This document shows, one piece after another, positions 42,825 to 51,517 of a DNA stretch of 64,000 bases. Source of the stretch: DASPJL01 sp035628645 (GTDB taxonomy: Bacteria; Bacteroidota; Bacteroidia; Cytophagales; Cyclobacteriaceae); the NCBI GenBank assembly GCA_035628645.1, contig DASPJL010000049.1:1-64000 (forward strand). Reading direction: 5' to 3'. Numbering within the stretch: position 1 is the first letter of the stretch; each line of letters starts with the position of its first letter. The notes beneath the pieces are model-generated. The model ran no database searches. It saw only the letters and a list, made by a program, of their open reading frames with translations, and was not told the origin of the DNA. A program made the translations under genes and the position numbers.

Positions 42825-42852
42825 GGTTTGAGGTATGAGGTTCGAGGTTTGC
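42825..42852. repeat. Heptad repeat directly after narK
   Basis: GGTTTGA, GGTATGA, GGTTCGA, GGTTTGC start 5 bp after the narK stop codon. These units are the sense-strand complement of the CCTCA-type units found before arsM and the glucose dehydrogenase. Confidence 0.7.
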
Positions 42853-42914
42853 AGATTTCTGACTTTGTTCCTTCAACCTATTTCACTGGCTTTACTCAAT
42901 ACTAGCTATCAACG

Positions 42915-42935
42915 ACTAAATACTAAATACTCTCA
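42915..42935. repeat. Heptad repeat abutting the nitrate reductase start
   Basis: ACTAAAT, ACTAAAT, ACTCTCA end exactly at the base before the ATG at 42936. Confidence 0.65.
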
Positions 42936-45900
42936 ATGTCGATAAAAACCGAAACCAGCTTTAAGTCTACCTGTTCCTATTGTGGAGTAGGATGTGGAGT
43001 TATTGTCAAAAAGGATCGGCAAAATAAGATTACTGTAGAAGGAGATAAGGATCATCCTGTCAACAAAGGCATGCTTTGCTCCAAAGGAATGAATCTGCAC
43101 TATACTTTGATGGACAAATCCGACCGGCTGCTTTATCCTGAAATGCGATGGAACAGAAGTCAACCATTACAAAGAGTAACCTGGGAGGAAGGATTGGACA
43201 GGGCTGCGGCGGTTTTTAAATCAATAATTGCAAAACATGGCCCCGATTCGGTAGGTTTTTATGTTTCCGGTCAATGCCTCACAGAGGAATATTATCTGAT
43301 CAATAAATTAATCAAAGGATTTATCGGTTCGAATAATATTGATACCAATTCCAGGCTTTGCATGAGTTCTGCGGTAGTAGGTTACAAAATGACTTTGGGA
43401 GAAGATTCCGTACCGCTTTCTTATGATGACATAGAACTTTCCGATTGCATCCTTGTTACCGGAGCCAATCCTGCCTGGTGTCATCCTATTTTATGGAGGA
43501 GAGTGGAAGCCCATAAAGCGGCTAATCCTGACGTAAAAATTATAGTAGTTGATCCTAGAAAAACCAATACTTGTTCCATTGCAGACATTCATTTGCAAGT
43601 CAATCCAGGAACCGATGTAGTGCTTTACAATGCCATTGGCAGGGCCTTAATAGAGATGGAATATATTGACGAAGATTTTATTGAAAAGCATACCGATGGC
43701 TTCATAAAATATTACGAGCAAGTGATGAAAAGAAGCTTGAGGGAAGCTGCTTCAATTTGCGGCGTTAAATTGGAAGATATTCGTTGGACCGCTCAATATA
43801 TTGGTGAATCCAAAGGATTTATTTCCATGTGGGCGATGGGCTTGAATCAAAGCGTAATCGGGACAAACAAAAATGTGAGTTTAATTAATCTCTCACTTAT
43901 TACGGGAAAAATCGGGAAACCGGGCAATGGCCCTTTTTCCCTAACAGGCCAGCCAAATGCAATGGGAGGACGGGAAGTAGGTGGACTGGCAAATTTACTT
44001 CCCGCCCATAGAAACCTTCTTGATCCGGATCATAGAGTGGAAGTAGAAAAATTTTGGAAAATTGAGTCGGGAAAAATCGCTTCAAAGCCTGGTTTGACGG
44101 CAACAGAAATGTTTGATGCTATGGCTGAAGGAAAGCTCAAAGCCGTCTGGATCGTTTGCACCAATCCCCTGGTAAGTTTGCCTGATACGAGAATGGTTGA
44201 GGAAGCTTTAAAAAAGGCCAGGTTTGTTATCGTTCAGGACATCTCAAAAAAGTCAGATACGCTAAAGTATGCGGATCTTGTTTTGCCTGCCGCCATGTGG
44301 GGGGAAAAGCAAGGAACAATGACCAATTCGGAAAGGAGGATCAGTTATTTGAATAAAGTAACAGAAGCGCCAGGAGAAGCATTGCCAGATGCTGAAATCA
44401 TTATTCGGTTTGCAAAAAAAATGGGATTTGGTGATGCCTTTAACTTTAGGAGTGAAGGGGAAATCTTTGAAGAACATACTCGGTCAACAGCAGGAACAAA
44501 TATTGACATCACGGGTTTGAACTATGAAATATTAAAAGAAGAAGGCACCAAGCAATGGCCTTATTCTTCCGCTTCTTTGAATTTAAATGGAGGAACAAAA
44601 AGATTATTTACTGATTTTAAATTTTATACACCCAATCAAAGGGCGCAAATCATTGCTTGTGAAGATGAAAATCATTCCGAAAAAGTATTGCCTGATTTTC
44701 CTTTAATTCTTACTACAGGCCGGATTCGTGATCAGTGGCATACCATGACCAGAACGGGAAAGGTAAATAAACTTAAACAACACATTGGCAAAAATTATCT
44801 TGAAATCCATCCTAAAGATGCTGCCCAAAGGGAGATAAAAGAAGGTGATTTGGTGGAAGTACTGAATCCAAGAGGGGCAGTTCGGGTAAATGCGAAAGTC
44901 ACGACAGATATTAAGCGCGGCGTTGTTTTTCTACCCATGCATTTTGGAAAAATTTTGCAGTCCGATTTAAGCCGGACAAATAATCTCACTAATAACCTTG
45001 TTGATCCAAAATCAAAAGAACCGGATTTTAAGTTTTCAGTCGTACAAGTAAAAAAGTATAACAAACCCAGACAAAAAATTCTCATAATCGGGGCTGGGGC
45101 AGCAGCCTTCGGTTTTGTTAAAAGCTATCGGGAAATAAATGATGAGGACGAAATAGAAATTTTTTCAAATGAAATTTATCCTTTTTACAACAGGGTAATG
45201 CTTCCCGATTATTTTAGCGGCGAGCAGCATTGGGAGCAGCTGATCAAGATGCAGGAGGGAGAAGAGAATGATTACAGGATCAGGTTGAACAGGGGTAAAA
45301 CAATAAGCAAGATCAATCCTCAGGATAAGTTTATTGAAGATTCGGAGGGAATTAAATATTCCTATGATCTTTTAATTATTGGAACCGGAAGCCGGCCTAA
45401 TATACCTTCAGGAGTTCCTTCAAGCTTGTCGGGGATTTTCACTATGCGCACAAGAAATCATGCGGATGAATTGAAAAATTATACCAAAGCAGGAGATCAC
45501 GTGGTAGTAGTGGGCGGAGGATTGCTCGGACTTGAAATGGCAGCATCCTTGAAGGAAGTAGGAATAGAAGTTACCTTGATCCAGCGAAGTCTGAAATTGA
45601 TGGACCGGCAGTTGGATGCTCTTGGTAGCCAGCTATTATATGAGGAAGTAGCAGACCGGGGAATCAGTGTTTATTTTAATGATGAGATCCAAACATTTCT
45701 GGGCCACGAAAAACTCACCGGCCTTAAAATGAAAAGTGGCAGGTACATAGAATGCAATGCGCTGATTTATGCAGTCGGAACAGTGCCGAATACGGAGTTG
45801 GCAAAAGAAGCAGGGCTCCAATGCAACAGAGGCGTAGTGGTGAATGAATACCTTCAAACTTCTCATGAAAATATTTATGCAATAGGGGAATTGGCAGAAT

Positions 45901-46448
45901 TTAACCAGGTTTTATTTGGAATCACTGCTGCGGCAGAACATCAGGCGGAAGTGCTCTCAAAATATTTGGGTGGAGACATGTCGAGCTATTATGAGGGTTC
46001 ACTTTCCATGAACATATTAAAAATCTCCGGATTGAACCTTTGTTCGATTGGAACGATTGAAACACCGAGGGATCCGGAATATGAAGAAGTGATCTTTATT
46101 GATAAGTCAAAGAGGTATTACAAAAAGTGCATTATTCATAAAGACCGGCTGGTAGGCGCTATTCTTATTGGGGATAAAACAGAGTTTGCCGAATTCAAGG
46201 ATTTGATTCAGAATAAGATAGAGCTTTCCGAAAAGCGGCTTCAATTGTTGAGGTCGGGCCAAAAAGGAGAAAGTGTATTAGGAAAATTGGTTTGTTCCTG
46301 TAACAATGTGGGTGAAGGAAATATCATCAACAGAATTCAGGGTGGAATCAAAGACCTTAAAGAATTATGTCAGCTTACGGGTGCAGGCATGGGTTGTGGA
46401 AGTTGTAAGCCCGAAGTGAAGAATATTCTGGAAGGAAGCTGGAAGTAA
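42936..46448 (+). CDS. nasA: Assimilatory nitrate reductase fused to FAD reductase and BFD Fe-S domains
   Basis: An 1170-residue single-chain nitrate reductase. Residues 1-~700 are the molybdopterin oxidoreductase: [4Fe-4S] ligands Cys13, Cys16, Cys20 and Cys48 (CSYCGVGCGV, GMLCSKG), the SRLCMSSAVVGYK stretch with the likely Mo-ligand Cys, GQPNAMGGREVGG, and the C-terminal TTGRIRDQWHTMTRTG. Residues ~710-1100 are a NirB-like FAD/NAD(P)H domain (ILIIGAGAAAFGFVKSY; VVVVGGGLLGLEMAASL). The last ~60 are a BFD-like [2Fe-2S] domain (LVCSCNNVG, GMGCGSCKPE). Electrons could pass from NAD(P)H to molybdenum within one chain, jobs done by separate NasA and NasB/NasC proteins elsewhere. There is no Tat signal, so it is cytosolic. 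Confidence 0.93.
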   Translation: MSIKTETSFKSTCSYCGVGCGVIVKKDRQNKITVEGDKDHPVNKGMLCSKGMNLHYTLMDKSDRLLYPEMRWNRSQPLQRVTWEEGLDRAAAVFKSIIAKHGPDSVGFYVSGQCLTEEYYLINKLIKGFIGSNNIDTNSRLCMSSAVVGYKMTLGEDSVPLSYDDIELSDCILVTGANPAWCHPILWRRVEAHKAANPDVKIIVVDPRKTNTCSIADIHLQVNPGTDVVLYNAIGRALIEMEYIDEDFIEKHTDGFIKYYEQVMKRSLREAASICGVKLEDIRWTAQYIGESKGFISMWAMGLNQSVIGTNKNVSLINLSLITGKIGKPGNGPFSLTGQPNAMGGREVGGLANLLPAHRNLLDPDHRVEVEKFWKIESGKIASKPGLTATEMFDAMAEGKLKAVWIVCTNPLVSLPDTRMVEEALKKARFVIVQDISKKSDTLKYADLVLPAAMWGEKQGTMTNSERRISYLNKVTEAPGEALPDAEIIIRFAKKMGFGDAFNFRSEGEIFEEHTRSTAGTNIDITGLNYEILKEEGTKQWPYSSASLNLNGGTKRLFTDFKFYTPNQRAQIIACEDENHSEKVLPDFPLILTTGRIRDQWHTMTRTGKVNKLKQHIGKNYLEIHPKDAAQREIKEGDLVEVLNPRGAVRVNAKVTTDIKRGVVFLPMHFGKILQSDLSRTNNLTNNLVDPKSKEPDFKFSVVQVKKYNKPRQKILIIGAGAAAFGFVKSYREINDEDEIEIFSNEIYPFYNRVMLPDYFSGEQHWEQLIKMQEGEENDYRIRLNRGKTISKINPQDKFIEDSEGIKYSYDLLIIGTGSRPNIPSGVPSSLSGIFTMRTRNHADELKNYTKAGDHVVVVGGGLLGLEMAASLKEVGIEVTLIQRSLKLMDRQLDALGSQLLYEEVADRGISVYFNDEIQTFLGHEKLTGLKMKSGRYIECNALIYAVGTVPNTELAKEAGLQCNRGVVVNEYLQTSHENIYAIGELAEFNQVLFGITAAAEHQAEVLSKYLGGDMSSYYEGSLSMNILKISGLNLCSIGTIETPRDPEYEEVIFIDKSKRYYKKCIIHKDRLVGAILIGDKTEFAEFKDLIQNKIELSEKRLQLLRSGQKGESVLGKLVCSCNNVGEGNIINRIQGGIKDLKELCQLTGAGMGCGSCKPEVKNILEGSWK

Positions 46449-46468
46449 AGAGTGGGAAGATGGAATAA
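46434..46468. repeat. Heptad repeat overlapping the end of the nitrate reductase gene
   Basis: GGAAGCT, GGAAGTA, AAGAGTG, GGAAGAT, GGAATAA. The first two units encode the last residues and include the stop codon (46446-46448), so the repeat has become part of the coding end. Confidence 0.65.
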
Positions 46469-46556
46469 GAAAAGATTTAAATTCTGAAACAGAACTTCGA
46501 GCTCCCACTTCCCTTTTTAAAAAATAAAATAAATGTTACTACTCAGAACTTTATTA

Positions 46557-46727
46557 AAACCACCCTGTCGACCGACATCCCTCCTTGAAAAGGAGGGAAA
46601 GGCAGCATTTTCAAGTAAAGTAGCATTACAAAATGCGCTAAATAATTCAAAAAATCATATGAAAATTCTTTCCAAACATCCGTCCCCTCCTTTTTTCAAG
46701 GAGGGGTGTCCGCAGGACGGGGTGGTT
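46557..46727. mobile_element. MITE-like inverted-repeat element, copy 2
   Basis: The left end AACCACCCTGTCGACCGACA with CCCTCCTTG pairs against the right end, read in reverse as AACCACCCCGTCCTGCGGAC with CCCCTCCTTG: about 30 bp with a few mismatches. The ~110-bp interior has no coding sense. The right end equals that of the element at 601-723. It separates the nitrate reductase from the rubredoxin-domain gene. Confidence 0.65.
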
Positions 46728-46789
46728 AAAGAGTGAGCAATTACGAGTAAATATTTGAAAGTATTTAAAAAAGCAATCATGGACAGAAA

Positions 46790-46817
46790 ACTTTCCACTT
46801 CCTACTTCCCTCTTAAC
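46790..46817. repeat. Heptad repeat directly upstream of the rubredoxin-domain gene
   Basis: ACTTTCC, ACTTCCT, ACTTCCC, TCTTAAC, then one C and the ATG at 46819. A pyrimidine-rich version of the boundary repeats. Confidence 0.6.
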
Positions 46818-46818
46818 C

Positions 46819-48294
46819 ATGGAAAATAAAATTCTCATCAAAATAAATGTAAAAGGTGGTATCCTTTCTATTGGAGATCTGGATTATATGGTCAATTCCA
46901 TAAAAAAATATGGGGTTCAGGAATTGTGTATTGGGGAAAGGCAAAACCTTTACTTCACTGCCCATGGAAGAACCAGGGATGCTTTAGAAAAGCTACTTAG
47001 GACAAGAGATTTTGAGTTTGAAATAGATGCTGAGTCTTTTCCAAATATTGTAAGCTCTTATGCTGCTGAGGATATTTTTTCCGGCAGCACCTGGCTCAGT
47101 GAAGGAATTTATCAGGATATACTTAATTCTTTAACCTTTAATCAACAAGTAAAAATTAATATTGTAGATAATAAGCAGGGATTTGCTCCCCTTTTTACCG
47201 GACATCTTAATTTTATTTCTTCCTCACACCTTAATTTTTGGTATTTATACATCAATCATCCTGCTGTAAAAGGATTTCAGAGATGGCCAGTCCTAGTTTA
47301 TAGTACAGAGATTGGACGATTGTCAAAAGTTTTAGACACAGCTCTGACAACTGAAAAGGAAGTTGACTTGAAAAATCTGATTCATAAAATAAATATTGAA
47401 ATGAAGCTTATGGTAGCGGACATCACAGATGAAGCTTCTATTCCGATTACCAGATTTCCCAATTATGAGGGATTAAATAAAATAGGGGATAAGTATTGGC
47501 TTGGGATCTATAGACGCCAGAATTGCTTTTCTATGGATTTTCTTGAAGCATTGTGCGAAATATGCCTGGAAACTAAGGTGGGAAAGTTATGTCTTACCAC
47601 CTGGAAGTCTCTTATTATTAAAGGTATTCCCGAAGAAATGAAACAAAGCTGGGAGAAATTTCTGGGTTTTCAGGGAATAAATACGAGGCATTCATCTATT
47701 GAACTTAACTGGCAATTACCCGATTTTGATAAATCAGCCTTAAAGCTTAAAAAGTACCTGGTAAATCAATTTAATAAAGCCGATTTGCAAACCAATGGCC
47801 TGGCTTTTACTTTAAAAACCCGACCTATGGACCTGGCAGGCTCGATAGTTATTGAAAGAAAAGGCAGGTTAAATATTGGCAGCCATTCTTTTTTACCTGT
47901 TTACAATATCCTCTTTGCCGAAGATTTTAATCCTAATGCTTTAAAATGGGAAGTATATGCTGTTGACATCAGGAAAAGAGATTTGCCCTATTATTTGATG
48001 TTGCTTTGCAGGAATTACTATGAGCAATTAGGAAAGAAGACAACAAAAAACTTTCATATTGCTTCAGAAGATGAAGCTGGGATCAACAAAGAGAAAACCT
48101 ATCAGTGTATGGATTGCCTTACCCTTTACCAGGAAAAATTTGGAGATGAGGTAAATAATATTCTTCCTAACACTTCTTTCGAAAATTTACCAGATGGATA
48201 TAATTGTCCGGTTTGCGAAAGTCCAAAGTCCAGGTATCAGGAAAGAAGTCTTAAGAAAGCGTCAAAAAGTGAGGTTGTTGTTTTGGAAAAATAA
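46819..48294 (+). CDS. Cluster-less nitrite/sulfite reductase-like protein with C-terminal rubredoxin domain
   Basis: A 491-residue cytosolic protein. The C-terminal ~65 residues are a rubredoxin: Cys430-MD-Cys433 and Cys463-PV-Cys466 around a single iron. The first ~420 residues look like the two-fold sulfite/nitrite reductase scaffold. GGILSIGDLDYMVNSIKKYG matches the ferredoxin-like half domain, and FSGSTWL (87-93) lines up with CVGSTWC of NirB, but both cysteines are replaced (Phe87, Leu93). The later GCIRECAEA motif is also missing, so no siroheme-coupled [4Fe-4S] centre is expected. A second half-domain follows (DFLEALCEICLETKVGKLCLTTW). Its place after the nitrate reductase suggests an electron carrier or assembly partner; that is inference. 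Confidence 0.75.
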   Translation: MENKILIKINVKGGILSIGDLDYMVNSIKKYGVQELCIGERQNLYFTAHGRTRDALEKLLRTRDFEFEIDAESFPNIVSSYAAEDIFSGSTWLSEGIYQDILNSLTFNQQVKINIVDNKQGFAPLFTGHLNFISSSHLNFWYLYINHPAVKGFQRWPVLVYSTEIGRLSKVLDTALTTEKEVDLKNLIHKINIEMKLMVADITDEASIPITRFPNYEGLNKIGDKYWLGIYRRQNCFSMDFLEALCEICLETKVGKLCLTTWKSLIIKGIPEEMKQSWEKFLGFQGINTRHSSIELNWQLPDFDKSALKLKKYLVNQFNKADLQTNGLAFTLKTRPMDLAGSIVIERKGRLNIGSHSFLPVYNILFAEDFNPNALKWEVYAVDIRKRDLPYYLMLLCRNYYEQLGKKTTKNFHIASEDEAGINKEKTYQCMDCLTLYQEKFGDEVNNILPNTSFENLPDGYNCPVCESPKSRYQERSLKKASKSEVVVLEK

Positions 48295-48577
48295 TCCCCT
48301 AATAAACTTCCTGAATTAATTTTTGCTTCTAAAGCAATTAGGAGCGTTTTTCTACTTTTTGGTAAGGCCTGGTTAAAAGCCTCCTGATTTAACTTAAATC
48401 GTTCGGATAGTTTCCGTATGTTTTCTTTTGCAGTTCTTTTCATAATAAAAAGAATCCTCTGTCAGTAGAAAAGTTGTTTTTCCTGTCATCCTAAGAAACG
48501 ATTCGAAAATTCCTTATTTTATCAATAGAGCTTTTCCATTTAAATTACCCCTTTGAAATCAATAACAACTACCACTT

Positions 48578-49804
48578 ATGACCGACAAACCTTTATTTAC
48601 CGAAAAAAAATATCTTGTTATTTTAATATTTGTTACCTCGTTGTTCATGCTATGGGGAATTGCCATGACAATGGGAGATGTTTTGAATAAGCATTTTCAA
48701 AATGTACTGAGCGTTTCAAAATCTCAATCCGGGCTGGTTCAATTCTCGATTTTTGGTGCCTATGCTGTAATGGGTATTCCGGCGGGTTTATTTATGAAGC
48801 GCTTCGGCTATAAAAAAGGAGTTCTTTTAGGACTTATACTTTACGCTTTCGGAGCATTTCTTTTTGTTCCGGCCTCTAATGCCGAATCTTTCTCTTTTTT
48901 CAGGTTTGCTTTATTTATTCTGGCCTGCGGATTGGCCACATTGGAGGCTGTGGCGCATCCTTTCGTTGCTTCTTTGGGAGACCAGCGTACGAGTGACCAA
49001 CGGATAAACTTTGCTCAGGCATTTAATGGATTAGGAGCAGTAATCGGACCTTTGCTTGGTGGTTATTTCATCCTTAGAGCAGGACAAGGAAATGACCTTG
49101 AGTCCGTAAAAATGCTTTATATAATTATTGGCGCTGTAATTACTGCCATTGCAATTGCTTTTTCTTTTGTTAAGGTCCCGGCGCTAACCGATCCACATGC
49201 AGTAGATCCTAATACCTACGAGGTAGGGACGGATCCAGAAGAGCTAAAAGAGTCCAAAGGTTTATTTCAGCATAAACATTTTGTTTGGGCAGTAGTTGCC
49301 CAGTTTTTTAATGTGGCAGCGCAGGGGGGAACCTGGGCTTATTTTATCAATTATGGGCATGAAAAGATGGGTTTGCCAGACGATCAGGCCTCTTACTATT
49401 TTTCTTTGAGTATGGTCATGATGATGCTGGGGCGTTTTGCCGGCACGTTTTTAATGAAGTTTATAGCGCCTAATAAATTGCTTTATATCTATGCCCTGGC
49501 AAATATTGTCATGTGCATAATCGTAGCTCAAAGCTGGGGATGGACCTCCTTTATTGCATTAATAATGATCAATTTCTTCTTTAGCATCATGTTCCCGACC
49601 ATATTCAGTTTGGGACTTAAAGACTTGGGAAGACATACCCAGCAGGCTTCTTCCTTTATCGTAATGGGCGTTGTAGGTGGCGCATTGTTTCCGCCGCTAA
49701 TGGGGCTTGTAGCAGATAAAGACATAGCCTCAGCTTATTACCTTCCCATTATTTGTTATGCAGTCATCTTTCTGTTTGGATATAAACTTTATAAAAGGGA
49801 TTAA
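48578..49804 (+). CDS. Sugar MFS transporter, L-fucose permease (FucP)-like
   Basis: A 408-residue, 12-helix MFS protein. The N-terminus FVTSLFMLWGIAMTMGDVLNKHFQNVL is the FucP/glucose-galactose porter opening, and FGAYAVMGIPAGLFMKRFGYKKGVLLGLILYAFGAFLF follows. The acidic residue used for proton coupling is probably the Asp in MTMGDVLN. It would import fucose, glucose or galactose with protons. There is no sugar-kinase or isomerase gene next to it to fix the sugar. A terminator follows. Confidence 0.88.
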   Translation: MTDKPLFTEKKYLVILIFVTSLFMLWGIAMTMGDVLNKHFQNVLSVSKSQSGLVQFSIFGAYAVMGIPAGLFMKRFGYKKGVLLGLILYAFGAFLFVPASNAESFSFFRFALFILACGLATLEAVAHPFVASLGDQRTSDQRINFAQAFNGLGAVIGPLLGGYFILRAGQGNDLESVKMLYIIIGAVITAIAIAFSFVKVPALTDPHAVDPNTYEVGTDPEELKESKGLFQHKHFVWAVVAQFFNVAAQGGTWAYFINYGHEKMGLPDDQASYYFSLSMVMMMLGRFAGTFLMKFIAPNKLLYIYALANIVMCIIVAQSWGWTSFIALIMINFFFSIMFPTIFSLGLKDLGRHTQQASSFIVMGVVGGALFPPLMGLVADKDIASAYYLPIICYAVIFLFGYKLYKRD

Positions 49805-49845
49805 TCGGAGTAAAGATTTCACACAAAGCGTTTGTCAGCAATTAT

Positions 49846-49868
49846 AAGTCCCTATATAGGGGACTTTT
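49846..49868 (+). terminator. Terminator after the sugar transporter
   Basis: Stem AAGTCCC / GGGACTT around CTATATAG-like central bases, followed by TTTT, 42 bp after the stop codon. Confidence 0.7.
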
Positions 49869-49925
49869 CAACAACTCTAATTTGCTGAAAAATCAGGCCT
49901 GGGAATACTTTTGCTCATGGATTAC

Positions 49926-50061
49926 CCGGATTTCCACGGATTGTTCTTTTTTCTGTGTAAATCAGTGAAATCTGTGAGTTAAAAAAAGTGAAACATTTAC
50001 TCACGGAACCCCGATTTCCATGGATTATTTTCTTTCTGTGTAAATCCGTGAAATCTGTGAG
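49926..50061. repeat. Tandem pair of CACGGATT-type dispersed repeats
   Basis: Two ~52-bp units (49926-49978 and 50010-50061), about 84 bp apart, share GATTTCCA, GGATT, TTTCTGTGTAAATC and GTGAAATCTGTGAG. Repeats of this type (CACGGATTTCACGGATT family) are common in many environmental bacteria. The rest of the 378-bp gap before the LysR gene is AT-rich with no gene. Confidence 0.7.
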
Positions 50062-50182
50062 ATAAAAAAAATGAACCATTTGCCCACTTGCGTGAAGCCT
50101 TACACAGAAATTAATTATCACATTAAAGAATGTTTTACCTGAAAATGCTTTATTTTGATGTTTATACTCAACCTTTGTTTTA

Positions 50183-51082
50183 ATGATTTTTGACTTCCGA
50201 TTAAAGGTATTTTATACTGTTGCTCATAAGCTAAGCTTTACCAAAGCTTCACATGAGCTTTTTATTACCCAACCGGCAGTTACAAAACACATCAATGAGC
50301 TTGAGCAGCAGCTAAAGGTTCCATTATTTAAAAGACATGGAAATACAATCTCGCTGACACCGGCAGGGCAAGTACTTGAAAAGTATGCCCAGCAGATCTT
50401 CCAGATTTATGCTTCCCTGGAAAATGAATTGGTGCAAATGACAGATGAAGCCAAGGGAAATATTCGTATTGGCGCAAGCACTACATTGGCCCAGTATGTT
50501 CTTCCTAAAATATTGGCCTTATTTAAAAAAGCCCATCCTTCCATTCATGTTACTTTTATCAATGGGAATAGTGAATTTATCGAACAACAGGTGATCAATG
50601 AAAAAATAGATATCGCCATTGTTGAAGGCATTTCTCATCTTCCCCAAATTATGTATGAGCCTTTTGTTAAAGATGAGATTGTCCTGGTTTGCAAATTAAC
50701 CAATAAGCTAAGCCAGAAAGGGGAAATTAAACCTGATCAATTATTGTCCATCCCGCTTATTTTAAGGGAGCATGGCTCAGGCACCTTGGATGTTATTTAT
50801 AAAGCGCTCTCCAAAGCCAGCATTCACCCTAAAGATCTAAGAAATGAAATTCAACTGGATAGTACGGAAAGCATAAAACAGTATTTGATGTTTTCCGAAT
50901 GTGCAGCATTCCTTTCCATCCATTCTATTGCAAGGGAGCTGCGGCAAAATGAACTGAGCATTATCGATATAAAAGGAATAGATATCTACCGGACTTTCCA
51001 GTTTATTCGCCTCCACGGTCAGACTACCAAACTTCCCGAATTATTTAAACGGTTTTGTCTTAGTCACTATAACTTTAAGTAA
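50183..51082 (+). CDS. LysR-family transcriptional regulator (CysB/CysL-like)
   Basis: A 299-residue LysR protein. The winged helix-turn-helix is at the N-terminus (LKVFYTVAHKLSFTKASHELFITQPAVTKHINELEQQL). The effector domain follows from ~90 (GNIRIGASTTLAQYVLPKILALFKK). Members with this ending often control sulfur or nitrogen assimilation, and a ferredoxin gene lies 84 bp downstream. The true target is unknown; LysR proteins often act on divergent or neighbouring genes, and the nearest upstream neighbour is the sugar transporter. Confidence 0.9.
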   Translation: MIFDFRLKVFYTVAHKLSFTKASHELFITQPAVTKHINELEQQLKVPLFKRHGNTISLTPAGQVLEKYAQQIFQIYASLENELVQMTDEAKGNIRIGASTTLAQYVLPKILALFKKAHPSIHVTFINGNSEFIEQQVINEKIDIAIVEGISHLPQIMYEPFVKDEIVLVCKLTNKLSQKGEIKPDQLLSIPLILREHGSGTLDVIYKALSKASIHPKDLRNEIQLDSTESIKQYLMFSECAAFLSIHSIARELRQNELSIIDIKGIDIYRTFQFIRLHGQTTKLPELFKRFCLSHYNFK

Positions 51083-51166
51083 TACCTTATAAAATGTTGT
51101 GATTGGTTTTTGACCGCGGAGTGGCTGAATTTTGCCCTACCCAAAAGGGAATAAAAAGACACACAT

Positions 51167-51517
51167 ATGGCTTTAATGATCACTGACGAATGTATAAACT
51201 GTAACGCTTGTGAACCAGAATGCCCTAATAATGCCATTTATGAAGGTGGGGCAGAATGGAACTGGGCACAAGGAACCGGTTTAACAGAAGTAGAGCTGGA
51301 AGACGGAACCATCATCGATGGAAATGCACCTTACGATCCTATTTCAACCAGTATTTATTACATAGTTCCTGATAAATGTACCGAATGCATGGGCTTCCAT
51401 GAAGAACCCCAGTGTGCCGCTGTTTGTCCCGTCGATTGCTGCGTAAAAGATCCGGAAAATGTAGAAGAAGAGGAGATGTTGCTTGCAAAAAAAGCATGGC
51501 TGCACGCAGAAGTTTAA
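51167..51517 (+). CDS. Two-cluster [4Fe-4S] ferredoxin (YfhL/FdxN-like)
   Basis: A 116-residue dicluster ferredoxin. The first motif is CINCNACEPECP (C-x2-C-x2-C-x3-C-P) and the second CTECMGFHEEPQCAAVCP, with a 7-residue insertion in the second loop. Between them is an acidic ~50-residue insert (EGGAEWNWAQGTGLTEVELE) typical of the YfhL/alvin-type group, and a helical tail follows. It carries low-potential electrons. Possible partners in this window are the nitrate/nitrite enzymes ~3-14 kb upstream, but no direct link is visible. Confidence 0.92.
   Translation: MALMITDECINCNACEPECPNNAIYEGGAEWNWAQGTGLTEVELEDGTIIDGNAPYDPISTSIYYIVPDKCTECMGFHEEPQCAAVCPVDCCVKDPENVEEEEMLLAKKAWLHAEV

Larger units (their letters stand above)
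46449..46818. other. Intergenic region (370 bp) made largely of repeats
   Basis: It holds the tail of the heptad repeat at 46434, a pyrimidine-rich stretch near 46490-46515, the MITE-like element at 46557-46727 and another heptad repeat up to the next start codon. No gene is supported. Confidence 0.6.

Noticed and set aside
42825..42935. CRISPR array
   Set aside because: Repeats are 7 nt, degenerate and without spacers of constant length; no cas genes are present.
46533..46736. Plus-strand 67-codon frame between the nitrate reductase and rubredoxin genes
   Set aside because: It is an accidental reading of the MITE-like element; its residues come from the inverted repeats.
48237..48443. Minus-strand 68-codon frame overlapping the end of the rubredoxin-domain gene
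   Set aside because: It overlaps a well-supported gene by nearly 60 bp, has no recognisable domain and no promoter-like sequence. A basic helical composition alone is not enough.
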